Source: SIG603 sp963611165 | Lineage (GTDB): Bacteria; Bacillota; Clostridia; Oscillospirales; Acutalibacteraceae | Length of the DNA: 55,293 nucleotides | Assembly: GCA_963611165.1 (NCBI GenBank) | Contig: CAVDQG010000011.1 | Coordinates: forward strand, 1-55,293 | Reading direction: 5' to 3' | Part shown: positions 26,866-36,328 of the stretch, piece by piece | Layout: each line of letters starts with the position of its first letter | Position numbering within the stretch: the stretch's first letter is position 1 | Translations under genes and position numbers: made by a program | The notes under the pieces: model-generated | The model's database searches: none | What the model was told of the DNA's origin: nothing | The model's input: the letters and a program-made list of their open reading frames with translations, nothing else

Positions 26866-28062
26866 TTATTTTCTGAGAGCATATCTTTTGCCGGCAAAAT
26901 CGGACGCCAAGCCTGATATTTCAAGCTCCGTCATTGCGGCAGAAATTAAAGCCGTTCTAAGTCCCGTTATCTTTGCGATTTCAGAAATGTGCATCGGTTC
27001 ACCCGTAAGCACCGCCAAAACCTTTCTTGCGTTCTCCGAAACCTTGACATCATCGGGCTTCTGAGGCTTTTCGTTCTCATCGGTTATATACTCGACAACA
27101 TCATCCGTCTGCTGTCTTGCAAGCTCGGGATTAGCTTCAAGCGTCCTGTTGTTATATACACTTAAATTCGTTCTGAACTCATAGAAAGCGCCGTATTCAT
27201 TGAGGATATCCTCGGCACTCGTGACAGGTGTTGCACCGTCCTTAATAAGACTGTTCGGCCCGAAGCTTTGTTCATCAGACGGACTTCCAGGAACTGCAAA
27301 AACATCTCTGTCCTGCTCCGTTGCCCTCTTTGCGGTAATCATCGTTCCGCTCTTCTGTGCGGCACACACGATTAAAACGCCCTTAGAAAGTCCCGATATA
27401 ATCCTGTTTCTCGCCTGGAACGTGCCCCTTTGAAGCCCCGTTCCGGGTGGGTACTCCGTGACAAGAGCTCCGCCCTTTTCTATGACCTGTCTTCTCATGT
27501 GCTCGTTTTGCATGAGGTACTGCACATCAAGACCGCATCCCAAAACGCAAATGGTCGGAGCAGAACCCATAAGCGCACCCTTATGAGCTGCCGAGTCAAT
27601 TCCGATTGCACCGCCGCTTATAACTACAACTCCTGCTTTGGAGAGATTATAAGCTATTTTGTTTGCAATGTTAAGAGAATTGTCGTTTGCCTTTCTCGAG
27701 CCGACTATCGCTATCGCAAGCCTGTTGTCAAGATTTGGCATATTACCCTTTACATACAAAACGCTTGGGGGATCCTTTATATTCCAAAGAGCCTCGGGAT
27801 ATTCCTCGCACTCAGGCGTTATAACATGCTGACCCAGTGATTCGGCATAATCAAGTGCCGCCTGTGCGTTTGCAAGCGTATAATTATAAAGTGCCGAAAC
27901 CTCACGGTCTGTTATAAACTTAAACTGTGCCCAAAGTCCCGCACCGCCGTCATAGAATTCCTTCAGATTTTTAAATCTGTTGAATATCGTTCTCGGCTTG
28001 GTACTTCCTGCAGAAAAAGCATGCTGAAGCCATATCCAATAGGCTCTTTTGTCGTTAGTCAC
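26866..28062 (-). CDS. dprA: DNA processing protein DprA
   Basis: DprA loads RecA on incoming single-stranded DNA during natural transformation and is widely conserved even in species not known to be competent. The 398-residue protein has an N-terminal helical (SAM-like) region, then the Rossmann-like core with IVGSRKANDNS near 113, VVISGGAIGIDSAAHKGALM near 146 and NRIISGLSKGVLIVCAAQKSGTM near 224. A C-terminal winged-helix domain (about 330-398) is also present. The start is GTG, overlapping the end of the methyltransferase gene by 8 bases. It precedes topA, a usual Firmicute order. Confidence 0.95.
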   Translation of the reverse strand: MTNDKRAYWIWLQHAFSAGSTKPRTIFNRFKNLKEFYDGGAGLWAQFKFITDREVSALYNYTLANAQAALDYAESLGQHVITPECEEYPEALWNIKDPPSVLYVKGNMPNLDNRLAIAIVGSRKANDNSLNIANKIAYNLSKAGVVVISGGAIGIDSAAHKGALMGSAPTICVLGCGLDVQYLMQNEHMRRQVIEKGGALVTEYPPGTGLQRGTFQARNRIISGLSKGVLIVCAAQKSGTMITAKRATEQDRDVFAVPGSPSDEQSFGPNSLIKDGATPVTSAEDILNEYGAFYEFRTNLSVYNNRTLEANPELARQQTDDVVEYITDENEKPQKPDDVKVSENARKVLAVLTGEPMHISEIAKITGLRTALISAAMTELEISGLASDFAGKRYALRK

Positions 28063-28843
28063 CCTTAGTCATCTCCCACATGATAATTGAAGCTGAGGTT
28101 GCCGCATTAAGAGACTCTGCCCTTCCCTTCATGGGAATGGTCACAAGACCGTCGCAAAGCGATTTCATCTCTTCGGTCAGACCGTTGCCCTCGTTTCCTA
28201 TTGCAACGCTGATTTTTTCGTTAAACTCTATATCGGTAATTCTTGAAGCGGTGTTTAGCGGAACCGCTCCGAGAAGCTTGTATTCGTGTTTATTTAAAAT
28301 CTCTCTTGCCTCTTTCGCGCTCTTGGCACGAACAAATTTAATGCGAAAAACCGCACCCATAGAGGCTCTCAGAACCTTCGGTGAAAGAATATCCGAGCAT
28401 TCTCCTACAAGAAGAATTTCTCCTATTCCGAGCGCTTCGGCTGTTCTTAGTATCGTGCCCATATTAAGCGGATCTTGAATATTTTCGAGAGTGAGCACTC
28501 TTCCCGTCAATTTTCCTGTATTAAGGTTATGTCCGATTTCACAAACAGCAAAGACGCCCTGACTTGATTTTGTCGATGAAAGCAAGTCTGCCACGTGTTC
28601 TTCCACAACATAGATATTATCCGATACATTCGTCGCTGTGTCTATATATTTTTTATATTTTTTATAAGCCGCTTCGGTGTAGTAAAGCTCTTTAATCTTG
28701 ACTCCGCTCTTTGCCGCATCCTCCGTGAGCCTTGCGCCCTCGGCAATATAGCAACCTTGTCTGCTTCTCTCGGCAGAAGAATTATTAAGCCCGGATCTCT
28801 CCTTCACGAGCGGATTTTTTCTTGTGGTAATTTTATTTATCAT
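28055..28843 (-). CDS. SpoU-family (TrmH/RlmB-like) RNA 2'-O-methyltransferase
   Basis: The 262-residue SPOUT enzyme transfers methyl groups from SAM to ribose 2'-OH in rRNA or tRNA. The N-terminal L30e-like substrate-binding domain covers about 1-95. The three SpoU motifs are present: LENIQDPLNMGTILRTAEALG (near 121), VAIGNEGNGLTEEM (near 216) and IPMKGRAESLNAATSASIIMWEM (near 238). The exact target base cannot be told from sequence. The ATG follows AGGATGT, just after the hairpin that ends rplT. Confidence 0.92.
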   Translation of the reverse strand: MINKITTRKNPLVKERSGLNNSSAERSRQGCYIAEGARLTEDAAKSGVKIKELYYTEAAYKKYKKYIDTATNVSDNIYVVEEHVADLLSSTKSSQGVFAVCEIGHNLNTGKLTGRVLTLENIQDPLNMGTILRTAEALGIGEILLVGECSDILSPKVLRASMGAVFRIKFVRAKSAKEAREILNKHEYKLLGAVPLNTASRITDIEFNEKISVAIGNEGNGLTEEMKSLCDGLVTIPMKGRAESLNAATSASIIMWEMTKGD

Positions 28844-28853
28844 ACATCCTAAA

Positions 28854-28890
28854 ATAGCAAATATGCGCCCGAGAGAAAACCCGGACGCAT
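28854..28890 (-). terminator. Weak terminator after rplT
   Basis: The minus-strand stem ATGCGTCCG / CGGGCGCAT (28890-28882 and 28871-28863, one G-U pair) is followed by an interrupted T-rich stretch (ATTTGCTATTTT). The poor T run suggests partial read-through into the SpoU methyltransferase and dprA. Confidence 0.5.
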
Positions 28891-28904
28891 TACATTAATT
28901 TAAA

Positions 28905-29258
28905 TTATAAAGCAGCCTTTGCCTTCTCAACAAGAGCAGTAAATGCAGCCTCATCAGCTATAGCAATCTCAGAGAGCATCTTACGGTTAAGTGTGATGCC
29001 AGCCTTCTTAAGACCGTTCATGAATGTGGAATAGTTGATGTCGTTCATCTTGCAAGCAGCGGAGATTCTTGTGATCCAAAGACGGCGGAAATCTCTCTTT
29101 CTGTGCTTACGTCCGATGTATGCATAGTTGCCGGACTTCATGACAGCCTGCTTAGCCATCTTGAAATGTCTTGACTTGGATCCGAAGTAACCCTTAGCAA
29201 GCTTTAATACTTTATTTCTTCTTTTGCGAGTAGCAAGTGCACCCTTAACTCTAGCCAT
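28905..29258 (-). CDS. rplT: Ribosomal protein L20 (bL20)
   Basis: The 117-residue, strongly basic protein begins MARVKGALATRKRRNKVLKLAKGY, the bL20 N terminus. It ends with the globular domain that binds 23S rRNA. L20 is an early 50S assembly protein and in Firmicutes also represses its own infC-rpmI-rplT operon through the mRNA leader. A strong GGAGG precedes the ATG. Confidence 0.98.
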   Translation of the reverse strand: MARVKGALATRKRRNKVLKLAKGYFGSKSRHFKMAKQAVMKSGNYAYIGRKHRKRDFRRLWITRISAACKMNDINYSTFMNGLKKAGITLNRKMLSEIAIADEAAFTALVEKAKAAL

Positions 29259-29302
29259 TTATTGTATCCTCCTAAATTCAGGTAATAATCAGTTGTCCTT
29301 AA

Positions 29303-29506
29303 TTACTTATAAGGCATCATCTTTTTGACAGCTGCAAGGCTTGTCTTATCTGTAACAGTAGTACCGCGAGCGTGTCTCTTGGACTTAGCTGTCTTACCAT
29401 GTCCGTTGAGGAGATGGCTCATGTTTGCGTGTGCACGGATTACCTTACCGTTCTTTGAAATTTTGAAGCGCTTCTTTGCGCCGCTGTGTGTCTTAAGCTT
29501 TGGCAT
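29303..29506 (-). CDS. rpmI: Ribosomal protein L35 (bL35)
   Basis: The 67-residue basic protein MPKLKTHSGAKKRFK... has the family's conserved start and the RAHANMSHLLNGHGKTAKSKR centre. AAGGAGG is 9 bases before the ATG. It is the middle gene of infC-rpmI-rplT. Confidence 0.98.
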   Translation of the reverse strand: MPKLKTHSGAKKRFKISKNGKVIRAHANMSHLLNGHGKTAKSKRHARGTTVTDKTSLAAVKKMMPYK

Positions 29507-29531
29507 AATTTATGTCCTCCTTAAAATTGTA

Positions 29532-30053
29532 TTATTTGTTAGGCTTCGGAGCAAGGAACATTAACATGTTTCTTCCTTCCAATTTAGCCGGTTTCTCAAC
29601 ATTAGCAACATCGGAAAGATAGTCGGAGAAGTTCTTCATTGTTTCAAGTCCGATCTCCGGATGTCCCATTTCTCTTCCGCGGAAACGAATAGATGCCTTT
29701 ACCTTGTTTCCGTCAGCAATGAACTTCTTTGCCTGATTTGCCTTTGTCTCAAAATCATGCTTGTCAATATTAAGTGAAAGTCTGATTTCTTTAATCTCGA
29801 CAACCTTCTGCTTCTTGCGGGCGTCCTTCTCTCTCTTAGCCTGCTCAAAACGATACTTACCGTAATCGATAATCTTGCAAACAGGCGGCTGAGCCATAGG
29901 AGCGATCTTCACGAGATCAAGGTTTTTTTCACTTGCCAAGGACAGTGCCTGCTGACTTGACATAACTCCGAGCTGAGCACCGTCAGGGCCGATAACTCTT
30001 ACTTCTTTGTCACGAATCTCTTCGTTGATCTGAAGTTCCTCTTTCTTGCTAAT
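29532..30053 (-). CDS. infC: Translation initiation factor IF-3, ATT start
   Basis: IF-3 keeps ribosomal subunits apart and proofreads start codons. The first in-frame ATG (29963) would cut off the conserved N terminus. Reading upstream gives SKKEELQINEEIRDKEVRVI and GPDGAQLGVMSSQQAL, a complete IF-3 start, initiated by ATT at 30053 with GGAGGT 8 bases before it. This gives 173 residues, the normal length. ATT or other near-cognate starts on infC are a known autoregulatory device: IF-3 itself rejects them. The N domain, lysine-rich linker (REKDARKKQK) and C domain (IRLSLNIDKHDFETKANQA) are all present. Confidence 0.96.
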   Translation of the reverse strand: MSKKEELQINEEIRDKEVRVIGPDGAQLGVMSSQQALSLASEKNLDLVKIAPMAQPPVCKIIDYGKYRFEQAKREKDARKKQKVVEIKEIRLSLNIDKHDFETKANQAKKFIADGNKVKASIRFRGREMGHPEIGLETMKNFSDYLSDVANVEKPAKLEGRNMLMFLAPKPNK

Positions 30054-30198
30054 TGTTAAGCACCTCCAAAATATAAACTAAACAAAAATTGCGGACAGCA
30101 CAATACTGCCCGCAATCAAAATCATCAAGATAAATGATATTGACCTATGTCAGACAGAACTGCATGGGTGAAAGCACACTGTGCTTTACTTTGTTGTC
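30054..30198 (-). promoter_or_regulatory. infC-rpmI-rplT leader with attenuator, probable L20 leader
   Basis: About 145 bases separate the predicted transcription start from the infC start codon. Near the start end, minus-strand AAAGCAC-agt-GTGCTTT forms a hairpin. Further on, ATTGCGGGCAG / CTGTCCGCAAT (30117-30107 and 30099-30089) forms an 11-bp stem followed by TTTTTG, an intrinsic terminator located before the coding region. A terminator inside the leader fits the attenuation control by ribosomal protein L20 known in Firmicutes. The L20-binding structure itself was not verified. Confidence 0.7.
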
Positions 30199-30204
30199 TT
30201 AGCT

Positions 30205-30233
30205 ATTATATTACCTTTAACCGCCTTTGTCAA
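30205..30233 (-). promoter_or_regulatory. Consensus sigma-A promoter of infC-rpmI-rplT
   Basis: On the minus strand TTGACA (30233-30228), 17 bases and TATAAT (30210-30205) form a perfect consensus. It is probably the main promoter feeding the long housekeeping run. Confidence 0.9.
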
Positions 30234-30296
30234 TAACAAATTTAGATTTTTCGGTAATTTTCGCTCTATTTATCTTAACCTGATATTTATGTGATT

Positions 30297-32732
30297 TTAT
30301 CTTATGTCGTAAACGCTTCTGATTCTGAGATTCTTCGGCTCGCCCGATACAATCTTGACTCTCTTCTCGCCCTTATCCATATCGAAATAGTTGTCGGAGA
30401 GAATCATATCCTCGTTCTCGTTGAGAATTTCAACACTCTTTGCGTATGCGTCACTTGTGACAACAAGCTCATCACCGTCGACCTTAACAGTGAGCTTCGG
30501 ATCGAGGTAATTGAAGTGCTTGTGAAACGTAAAGATGACAGAACCGTTAGAAACAAGCTCGCCGTTCTCATAAAGCTGATAACTTACGTAATCGTTATAC
30601 TCGTCAGCCTCGTCATGAAGGTCAACCTTATCAAGCCATACAGCACTGAGTGCCGGTACTGTTACCTCATTCTCGCCCTCAAGTTTAACTGTAGAATCAT
30701 TCTTTCTAAGCTGCCACTTGACTGTTACGGTGTGCTCGCTCATGGTCTCGTTTGAAACATTGAGTCTGATGCTCTTCTTGAGGTCGTACGGCTCGGCATT
30801 TACATTTGTATCCTGAGTGAGAACGCTCTCCTCTTCGCATGAAAGAAGAATCGGAGCGAACATTCTCTTCTCATAGTAATGAAGTGCCTTCCAGCGTCCG
30901 AAGTAGTCGATTGAAGACCAAGAAGCAACAGGCCAGCAGTCGTTAAGCTGCCATACGATAGTGCCCATGCAGATACCGCGAATTCTTCTCAAATGCTCAA
31001 CGCCGTACTTGATTCCCTCGCCCTGTAAAAGCTGAGAAGCATAAAGTGTTGTATCAAAGGAAGTCGGCATCTTGTATGTCTGAGACATATAGTTGAGGAT
31101 TTTACCGTTAGCACCGTTGCAGCGCTGATGCTTCTCCATAACATAGGAGAATACGTTTCTGTCCTCGGGAAGTGTGAAGGACTCAACCGTCTTAAGTGAC
31201 GGGAACGACTCAAAGCCGAACTCGGAGAGGTAACGGAAATTGTGCTTTCTGTAGTCTGTGAACGGAAGACTTCCGTGCCAAACCATCCAGTAGTGAACAT
31301 CTCCTCGTGAATCATCGTTAGGGTTATCGAATCCGCCGCCGGAAGACGGGCTTGCCGGCCAGTAGTAGGTGTTCGGATCGTACTCCTGAAGAATCTGCGG
31401 AATGAGATACTCATACATTCTGATGTAGTCTGCCTTCTGCTTATGAGAGCTTACCCAAGTCCACTGGTCAACGAACATTTCCATTTCGTTGTTTCCACAC
31501 CAAAGTCCCAAAGAAGCGTGGTGACGGATTCTCTTGACGTTATCGATAATCTCCTGCTTGATGTTCTCGTGGAATTCGGGAGTGAGCTCATAAACAGCAC
31601 AAGCGAACATCATATCTTCCCAAACGACAAGACCGAGCTCATCGCAGGCATCCCAGAAGGAATCAAGCGGATAGTGACCGCCGCCCCAAACACGGATAGC
31701 GTTGTAATTGGCGTCCTTAGCCTGCTTTAAAAGGTTATATGTTCTCTCGGGAGTGATTCTCTGGAAAATATTGTCCTCGGGAATGTAGTCTGCGCCCATT
31801 GCGAAAATGCAAACGCCGTTAACTTCGTGTGCAAAACTCTCGCCGAACTCATCCTTTTCTCTGCGGATAGTCATGGTGCGAAGACCAATTCTTCTTTCCC
31901 ATGAATCGACAATCTCATCGCCGTTCTTGAGGTTTACGGTAACTGTATAAAGCGGCTGTGCGCCGTAGCCGTTCGGCCACCAAAGCTCAGGGTCGGGAAT
32001 TGAAATCAAGCCTGAATCATAGTTGAGCTCATACTTCTTTCCGTTCGGAGCGACAGCATAAGCCTCGCAGTTAAGCTCGATATCCTCGTCAGTCGCAAAA
32101 TCAATCTCAACATCAAGCTCAAGGTCAACCTCACCGTCGTGGTGGTGCTGAGTTACATAAACGCTGTCGATTCTCGCTGTGTTGATGCCGAGAAGCTTGA
32201 CAGGCTTCCAAATGCCTGCGTCAGGAAGTCTCGGGCCCCAGTCCCAACCGAACATGCAGTGAGTTTTTCTGATATTCGGGAAGCCTACCATAGCATCGGA
32301 GCTGCCCTCTGCCTTGTAGATTTTGTACATCTCCTTGATGTACTCTGTCGGAGAAGAAATCTCGACTGTGAGCTCATTTCCCTCCGGCTTTAAAATATCA
32401 AGCACATCGAACTCATAGGTTCTGTGCATATTCTCGGTGTGTCCGATAAGCGTGCCGTTCAAGGTAACATCGCAAATGGTGTCGAGTCCCTCGAAGCAAA
32501 GGATAACCTCGTCCGAAGAGAGAATATCCTCGGGAACATCGAAGCTTGTCTTGAAGACAAAGTCGTTATCCATAAGCTTTAATGCGGCAAGCTCGTTGTC
32601 TCTCCAGAACGGGTCTTCCATTTTACCGTTCTCGAGAAGTCCGCTGTAAACAGAGCCAGGGATAGTGACAGGCATAAAGTCCTGACCGACTATCTTCATC
32701 TGCCAATTGTCATGAAGCAATTTTGTGATCAT
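30297..32732 (-). CDS. Beta-mannosidase, glycoside hydrolase family 2
   Basis: The enzyme removes terminal beta-mannose from manno-oligosaccharides, such as breakdown products of plant mannans or N-glycan cores. The 811-residue protein has an N-terminal sugar-binding jelly roll (about 1-170), an immunoglobulin-like domain, and a TIM barrel with acid/base Glu in LWCGNNEMEMF near 417 and the probable nucleophile in RYLSEFGFESFPSL near 504. FGWDWGPRLPDAGIW near 165 is typical of beta-mannosidases rather than galactosidases. No signal peptide is seen, so it is likely cytoplasmic. The ATG at 32732 (AAAGGA, 9-base spacing) is preferred over a TTG three codons upstream that overlaps this site. Confidence 0.93.
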   Translation of the reverse strand: MITKLLHDNWQMKIVGQDFMPVTIPGSVYSGLLENGKMEDPFWRDNELAALKLMDNDFVFKTSFDVPEDILSSDEVILCFEGLDTICDVTLNGTLIGHTENMHRTYEFDVLDILKPEGNELTVEISSPTEYIKEMYKIYKAEGSSDAMVGFPNIRKTHCMFGWDWGPRLPDAGIWKPVKLLGINTARIDSVYVTQHHHDGEVDLELDVEIDFATDEDIELNCEAYAVAPNGKKYELNYDSGLISIPDPELWWPNGYGAQPLYTVTVNLKNGDEIVDSWERRIGLRTMTIRREKDEFGESFAHEVNGVCIFAMGADYIPEDNIFQRITPERTYNLLKQAKDANYNAIRVWGGGHYPLDSFWDACDELGLVVWEDMMFACAVYELTPEFHENIKQEIIDNVKRIRHHASLGLWCGNNEMEMFVDQWTWVSSHKQKADYIRMYEYLIPQILQEYDPNTYYWPASPSSGGGFDNPNDDSRGDVHYWMVWHGSLPFTDYRKHNFRYLSEFGFESFPSLKTVESFTLPEDRNVFSYVMEKHQRCNGANGKILNYMSQTYKMPTSFDTTLYASQLLQGEGIKYGVEHLRRIRGICMGTIVWQLNDCWPVASWSSIDYFGRWKALHYYEKRMFAPILLSCEEESVLTQDTNVNAEPYDLKKSIRLNVSNETMSEHTVTVKWQLRKNDSTVKLEGENEVTVPALSAVWLDKVDLHDEADEYNDYVSYQLYENGELVSNGSVIFTFHKHFNYLDPKLTVKVDGDELVVTSDAYAKSVEILNENEDMILSDNYFDMDKGEKRVKIVSGEPKNLRIRSVYDIR

Positions 32733-32769
32733 TTCTATCAATCCTTTCCGTGAAAAATTCCACGGCTAA

Positions 32770-32798
32770 ATAATAGTACCCTTGAATAGTAAAGTCAA
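32770..32798 (-). promoter_or_regulatory. Sigma-A promoter for the beta-mannosidase
   Basis: On the minus strand TTGACT (32798-32793) and TATTAT (32775-32770) are 17 bases apart, each 5/6 to consensus. The -35 overlaps the last codons and stop of addA. A small CCGTG/CACGG hairpin lies between the -10 and the ribosome binding site. Confidence 0.7.
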
Positions 32799-35700
32799 GA
32801 TAAATCTTTCACAAGAGCCGACTCTTTAAGTCTCAACGAATATAAGTAGCAAGCTTCGACTTTCTTTCCTGTGATAAGCTCCAAGGACTTCTTGTATATT
32901 GCAAGCTGGGCGGTGTATCTCTCGACAAGCTCATCGACAAACTTTACTCTGTCCGTCTTGTAATCGACTATATAGAGCTTTCCGTCCTTCTCAAAATACA
33001 AATCAACAGCGCCTTGCAAGAATACTTCTTCATCGGAATCTGTATCGAACGCATCAATTTCGCTTGCCTTGAGATTTATGCTGAACTGCCATTCCTTATA
33101 ACAGGCATCGGCAGAAAGTATGCTTTTTCCAAGCTCCGACTCAAAAAATCCGCTTATCATATCAATATCAATCGCATCGGCTTGCTCCTCTGTAAGGAAT
33201 TTCTCCTTGGCAAGACGATCAAGTTCACCAAGCGGATCTTCTGCAGCCTTTTTATAGTCGCAGTAGTGAAGATACTCGTGGAATGCCGTTCCTCTTTCCG
33301 TTGCAGTCAAGCCGCTTTCGCTCATAAATGCGGGTCTCGGAAGCTTATCGGAAACAAACGATTCGTGAGCAAGCGATGATGCGGTTGCCTTTGACGGTAT
33401 TCTCGTGAGTGCTTCATCGGGATATTCAAAAGCGACAGACTCTTTTATCGCAGAAAGGAGCTCTTCATCGGGCTTTATCGCCTCATCTTCGTCCGTTTGT
33501 GTTTCAAGACGGCTTTCCTCATCGCAAAGCACATTTACCTCCATCGGGCATGTATCGGAAGCAAGCATATTCTCCTCAAAGCCGACTGCCTTTCCAAGCT
33601 CAAATGCAGACGGGTGCTTTAAAAGACAAAGCATTATCCATTCGCCGACATTTTTGCACTGCTTGAGCGCAAACGGAGTAAGACCCTCTCCGGCTGTAAC
33701 ATAGCTCTTGACCTTGCTTTTCGACAAATCACCGCAGTAGTTTACGATTATTAATTTGTGCTCGGCTCTTGTGAGTGCGACGTAGAAAACTCTCAGTTCT
33801 TCCGCAAGGCTTTCATTATAGTTCTCCATTAAGATTGCCTGGCGCATAATTGTGTTGTAGTAAATTCTGCGCTCACCGTCAATCATTTTAAGTCCCATGC
33901 CAAGCTTCATATTGAGTGCGACGTCATCTGTCGGCTGTTTGAAATTAAAAGTGCTTCCCGCGAGAATACAAACTGGATACTGCAAGCCCTTTGAACTGTG
34001 AACGGTTTGAATTACCACGCAATCCTCGTTCACATCTGACTTAGTTTCAGCCGTGGGGCCGCCGCCGTTTTCTATCATTCGGTTCACTATTCTCACAAAA
34101 CCGTGCACACCGACAAAGCCCTGAGACTCAAAGCTTGCCGCCATCTCACGAAGCTTTCTGAGGTTAGCAATTCTTGTTTCGCCGTCGTCCATTGCTCCCG
34201 CAATATCAAGATAACCCGTCATATCAAAGAGATAGGTTATGAAATCAGCCGCCGACATTGTGACTGCGGCAGTGCGCAAAGCCTCGATATCAGCTAAAAG
34301 CTTCTCGAAGTCCTCGTTTCCCGAGCCCTTGAGCGAGACATAAAGCGAGCTTTTTCTGTCGTCAAGGCGAAGCTTTGCAATTTCATCGGGAGTAAAGCCG
34401 TAAACGGGACTTAGCATGACGGACAGAAGCGGAATATCACAGTTTGGATTGTCGACAACCTGTAAGAACGAGAAAAATCCGAGTATCTCGGGGCGGTCAA
34501 AGAATTTATCCGATGTTTTCGACATAACGGGAACGCCGTTGGCACTAAGTTCGTCAGTATAATATGAAACAACGCCTTTTGCGTTTCTCAATAAAATAGT
34601 GAAATCACTGTATTTTGCTGGTCTCTCGCCATCCTTATCGGGCACGGTATAGCCGCCGTCAATCATTTCACGAATAATGTGCGCTATGTGCCTTGCCTCG
34701 GCAAGCGCCGCTTTCATTCTTTTCGGCGCAGAATCAGCCTCAAAATCAGACTTGTCTCCCTCATCCGAAAGAATATCCACCCGTGTTATGTTCTTGTCGT
34801 TCGGCACAAGGTCTTCTCTGCCTCGCACAAGCTCCTCACCGCTTTTGTAGTCAATTCCGCCGAGTTCTTCCATCATGAGCATGCGGAAGAAGTAGTTTAC
34901 GGAATCGATAACCTCAGGAGTTGAGCGGAAATTTCTGTCAAGGTTTATGAGTACAGGCTCTTCGTGATAAGTTTCTTTCATTTCGGCAAAGCTCTTCTTG
35001 TAGCCCAAAAATATTTCGGGCATAGCAAGACGGAATCCGTAAATGCTCTGCTTGATGTCGCCCACCATGAAGCGGTTTTTGTCGTCCCTCGAAAGTGCCC
35101 AGAAAATAGCGTCCTGCACCTGATTTGTATCCTGATACTCGTCTATCATGACCTCGTCGAATTTCTCGCAAAGCGACAAAGCAAGCTCCGTTCGTCTGAA
35201 GCCGTCCCCGTCCTTCTCTATGAGAAGCTTAACAGCCATGCGCTCGAGGTCATTAAAATCGAGGACATTTTTCTCACGCTTGAGTTCTGAGAAAATCATA
35301 CCGAATTTCTTTGTCAGATACTCAAGCTCCAAGACAAGCGGCTTCATCTCGGCAATTTCTGCGTGGATTATTTCTTCATCGTCAGAAAAATACTCGGGAA
35401 GCTTTTTTGTAAGCTCGTCCATAACCTCATCAATAGCGGCGTCCACTCTTATCTTGAGTGAATCCTCACTCATGCCCCTGATAGTCGTTTTCTTCGGTTT
35501 GGAGAAAGTGGAAAGAGCGATGGCAGTCTCGTCCCACTCCCCTTTTTCAAGTCTTTCTGTGAGGAGTTCGCAAAAATCTTTAAGCTCGAGTATAGTTTCC
35601 TTTCTTTTCTCGAATATCGCATCATTTTCCGAAGCCGCACGAAGGGTATCGTCAAGAAGTCTAACAAAATACTTAACCTTTTCAAGAGCACTCTCAACAA

Positions 35701-36328
35701 TAATCTTGCCCCACACCGTTTCGGCGACAGGCTTTTTGTCGTCATACAAATTCACTATATCCGAAAACCACTTTTCGGGGAAAAGATGACAGCTTGTAAA
35801 TTCATACAGCGTCTTGATTGCGTTCACAAGCTTTTTATCGTCCTTGTCTGAGCTGAAAAAATCAGCAAGGAAGGTGTTTCCCTCCTCGAAGTACTCGTCA
35901 AGCACCACGTTTAAAGCCTGACTTTGGAGTTCTTTTCCGAGGTTCTCGTCAACAACGCCGAAATCGGATTTGATGTCAAGATTATAAAAATTTTCCCTGA
36001 CAAGCTTTGTGCAAAATGAGTCGACAGTCGAGATGTTCGACTGAGAAAGGAGCATTTGCTGTTTTCTGTAAAAGCTGTTATTCGGAAATTCTCTGATTTT
36101 AGCACGAAGAGCCTTGTTGATTCTCTCTTTCATCTCAGCAGCAGCCGCTTTTGTAAAGGTAACAACAAGAAGTCTGTCGGCTGGGACGGGATTTGCTTCA
36201 TCAGTCAAAAGAGAAATTATTCTCTCGACCAGAACAGCGGTTTTTCCCGAGCCAGCGGCGGCAGAAACGAGAACCGTTCCGCCTCTTGAGTCGATCGCAC
36301 TTTTTTGCGCTTTAGTCCATGTCGGCAT
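32795..36328 (-). CDS. addA: ATP-dependent helicase/nuclease subunit A (AddA)
   Basis: AddA is the 3'-5' helicase-nuclease of the AddAB complex, which processes double-strand breaks for RecA. The 1177-residue protein starts MPTWTKAQKSAID with Walker A SAAAGSGKTAVLVERI near 25, then VDSFCTKLV, MIDEYQDTNQVQDAIFWALS (motif II) and QTVHSSKGLQYPVCILAG (motif V region). The C-terminal nuclease has LYIVDYKTDRVKF. The ATG at 36328 is 9 bases after AAGGAG. An ATG three codons upstream abuts that site and is less likely. The start overlaps the end of addB by 17 bases. Confidence 0.96.
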   Translation of the reverse strand: MPTWTKAQKSAIDSRGGTVLVSAAAGSGKTAVLVERIISLLTDEANPVPADRLLVVTFTKAAAAEMKERINKALRAKIREFPNNSFYRKQQMLLSQSNISTVDSFCTKLVRENFYNLDIKSDFGVVDENLGKELQSQALNVVLDEYFEEGNTFLADFFSSDKDDKKLVNAIKTLYEFTSCHLFPEKWFSDIVNLYDDKKPVAETVWGKIIVESALEKVKYFVRLLDDTLRAASENDAIFEKRKETILELKDFCELLTERLEKGEWDETAIALSTFSKPKKTTIRGMSEDSLKIRVDAAIDEVMDELTKKLPEYFSDDEEIIHAEIAEMKPLVLELEYLTKKFGMIFSELKREKNVLDFNDLERMAVKLLIEKDGDGFRRTELALSLCEKFDEVMIDEYQDTNQVQDAIFWALSRDDKNRFMVGDIKQSIYGFRLAMPEIFLGYKKSFAEMKETYHEEPVLINLDRNFRSTPEVIDSVNYFFRMLMMEELGGIDYKSGEELVRGREDLVPNDKNITRVDILSDEGDKSDFEADSAPKRMKAALAEARHIAHIIREMIDGGYTVPDKDGERPAKYSDFTILLRNAKGVVSYYTDELSANGVPVMSKTSDKFFDRPEILGFFSFLQVVDNPNCDIPLLSVMLSPVYGFTPDEIAKLRLDDRKSSLYVSLKGSGNEDFEKLLADIEALRTAAVTMSAADFITYLFDMTGYLDIAGAMDDGETRIANLRKLREMAASFESQGFVGVHGFVRIVNRMIENGGGPTAETKSDVNEDCVVIQTVHSSKGLQYPVCILAGSTFNFKQPTDDVALNMKLGMGLKMIDGERRIYYNTIMRQAILMENYNESLAEELRVFYVALTRAEHKLIIVNYCGDLSKSKVKSYVTAGEGLTPFALKQCKNVGEWIMLCLLKHPSAFELGKAVGFEENMLASDTCPMEVNVLCDEESRLETQTDEDEAIKPDEELLSAIKESVAFEYPDEALTRIPSKATASSLAHESFVSDKLPRPAFMSESGLTATERGTAFHEYLHYCDYKKAAEDPLGELDRLAKEKFLTEEQADAIDIDMISGFFESELGKSILSADACYKEWQFSINLKASEIDAFDTDSDEEVFLQGAVDLYFEKDGKLYIVDYKTDRVKFVDELVERYTAQLAIYKKSLELITGKKVEACYLYSLRLKESALVKDLS

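Noticed and set aside
30089..30117. Hairpin plus T run before infC as the terminator of an upstream gene
   Set aside because: No minus-strand gene ends upstream of it. It lies after the infC promoter inside the leader, so attenuation is the better reading.
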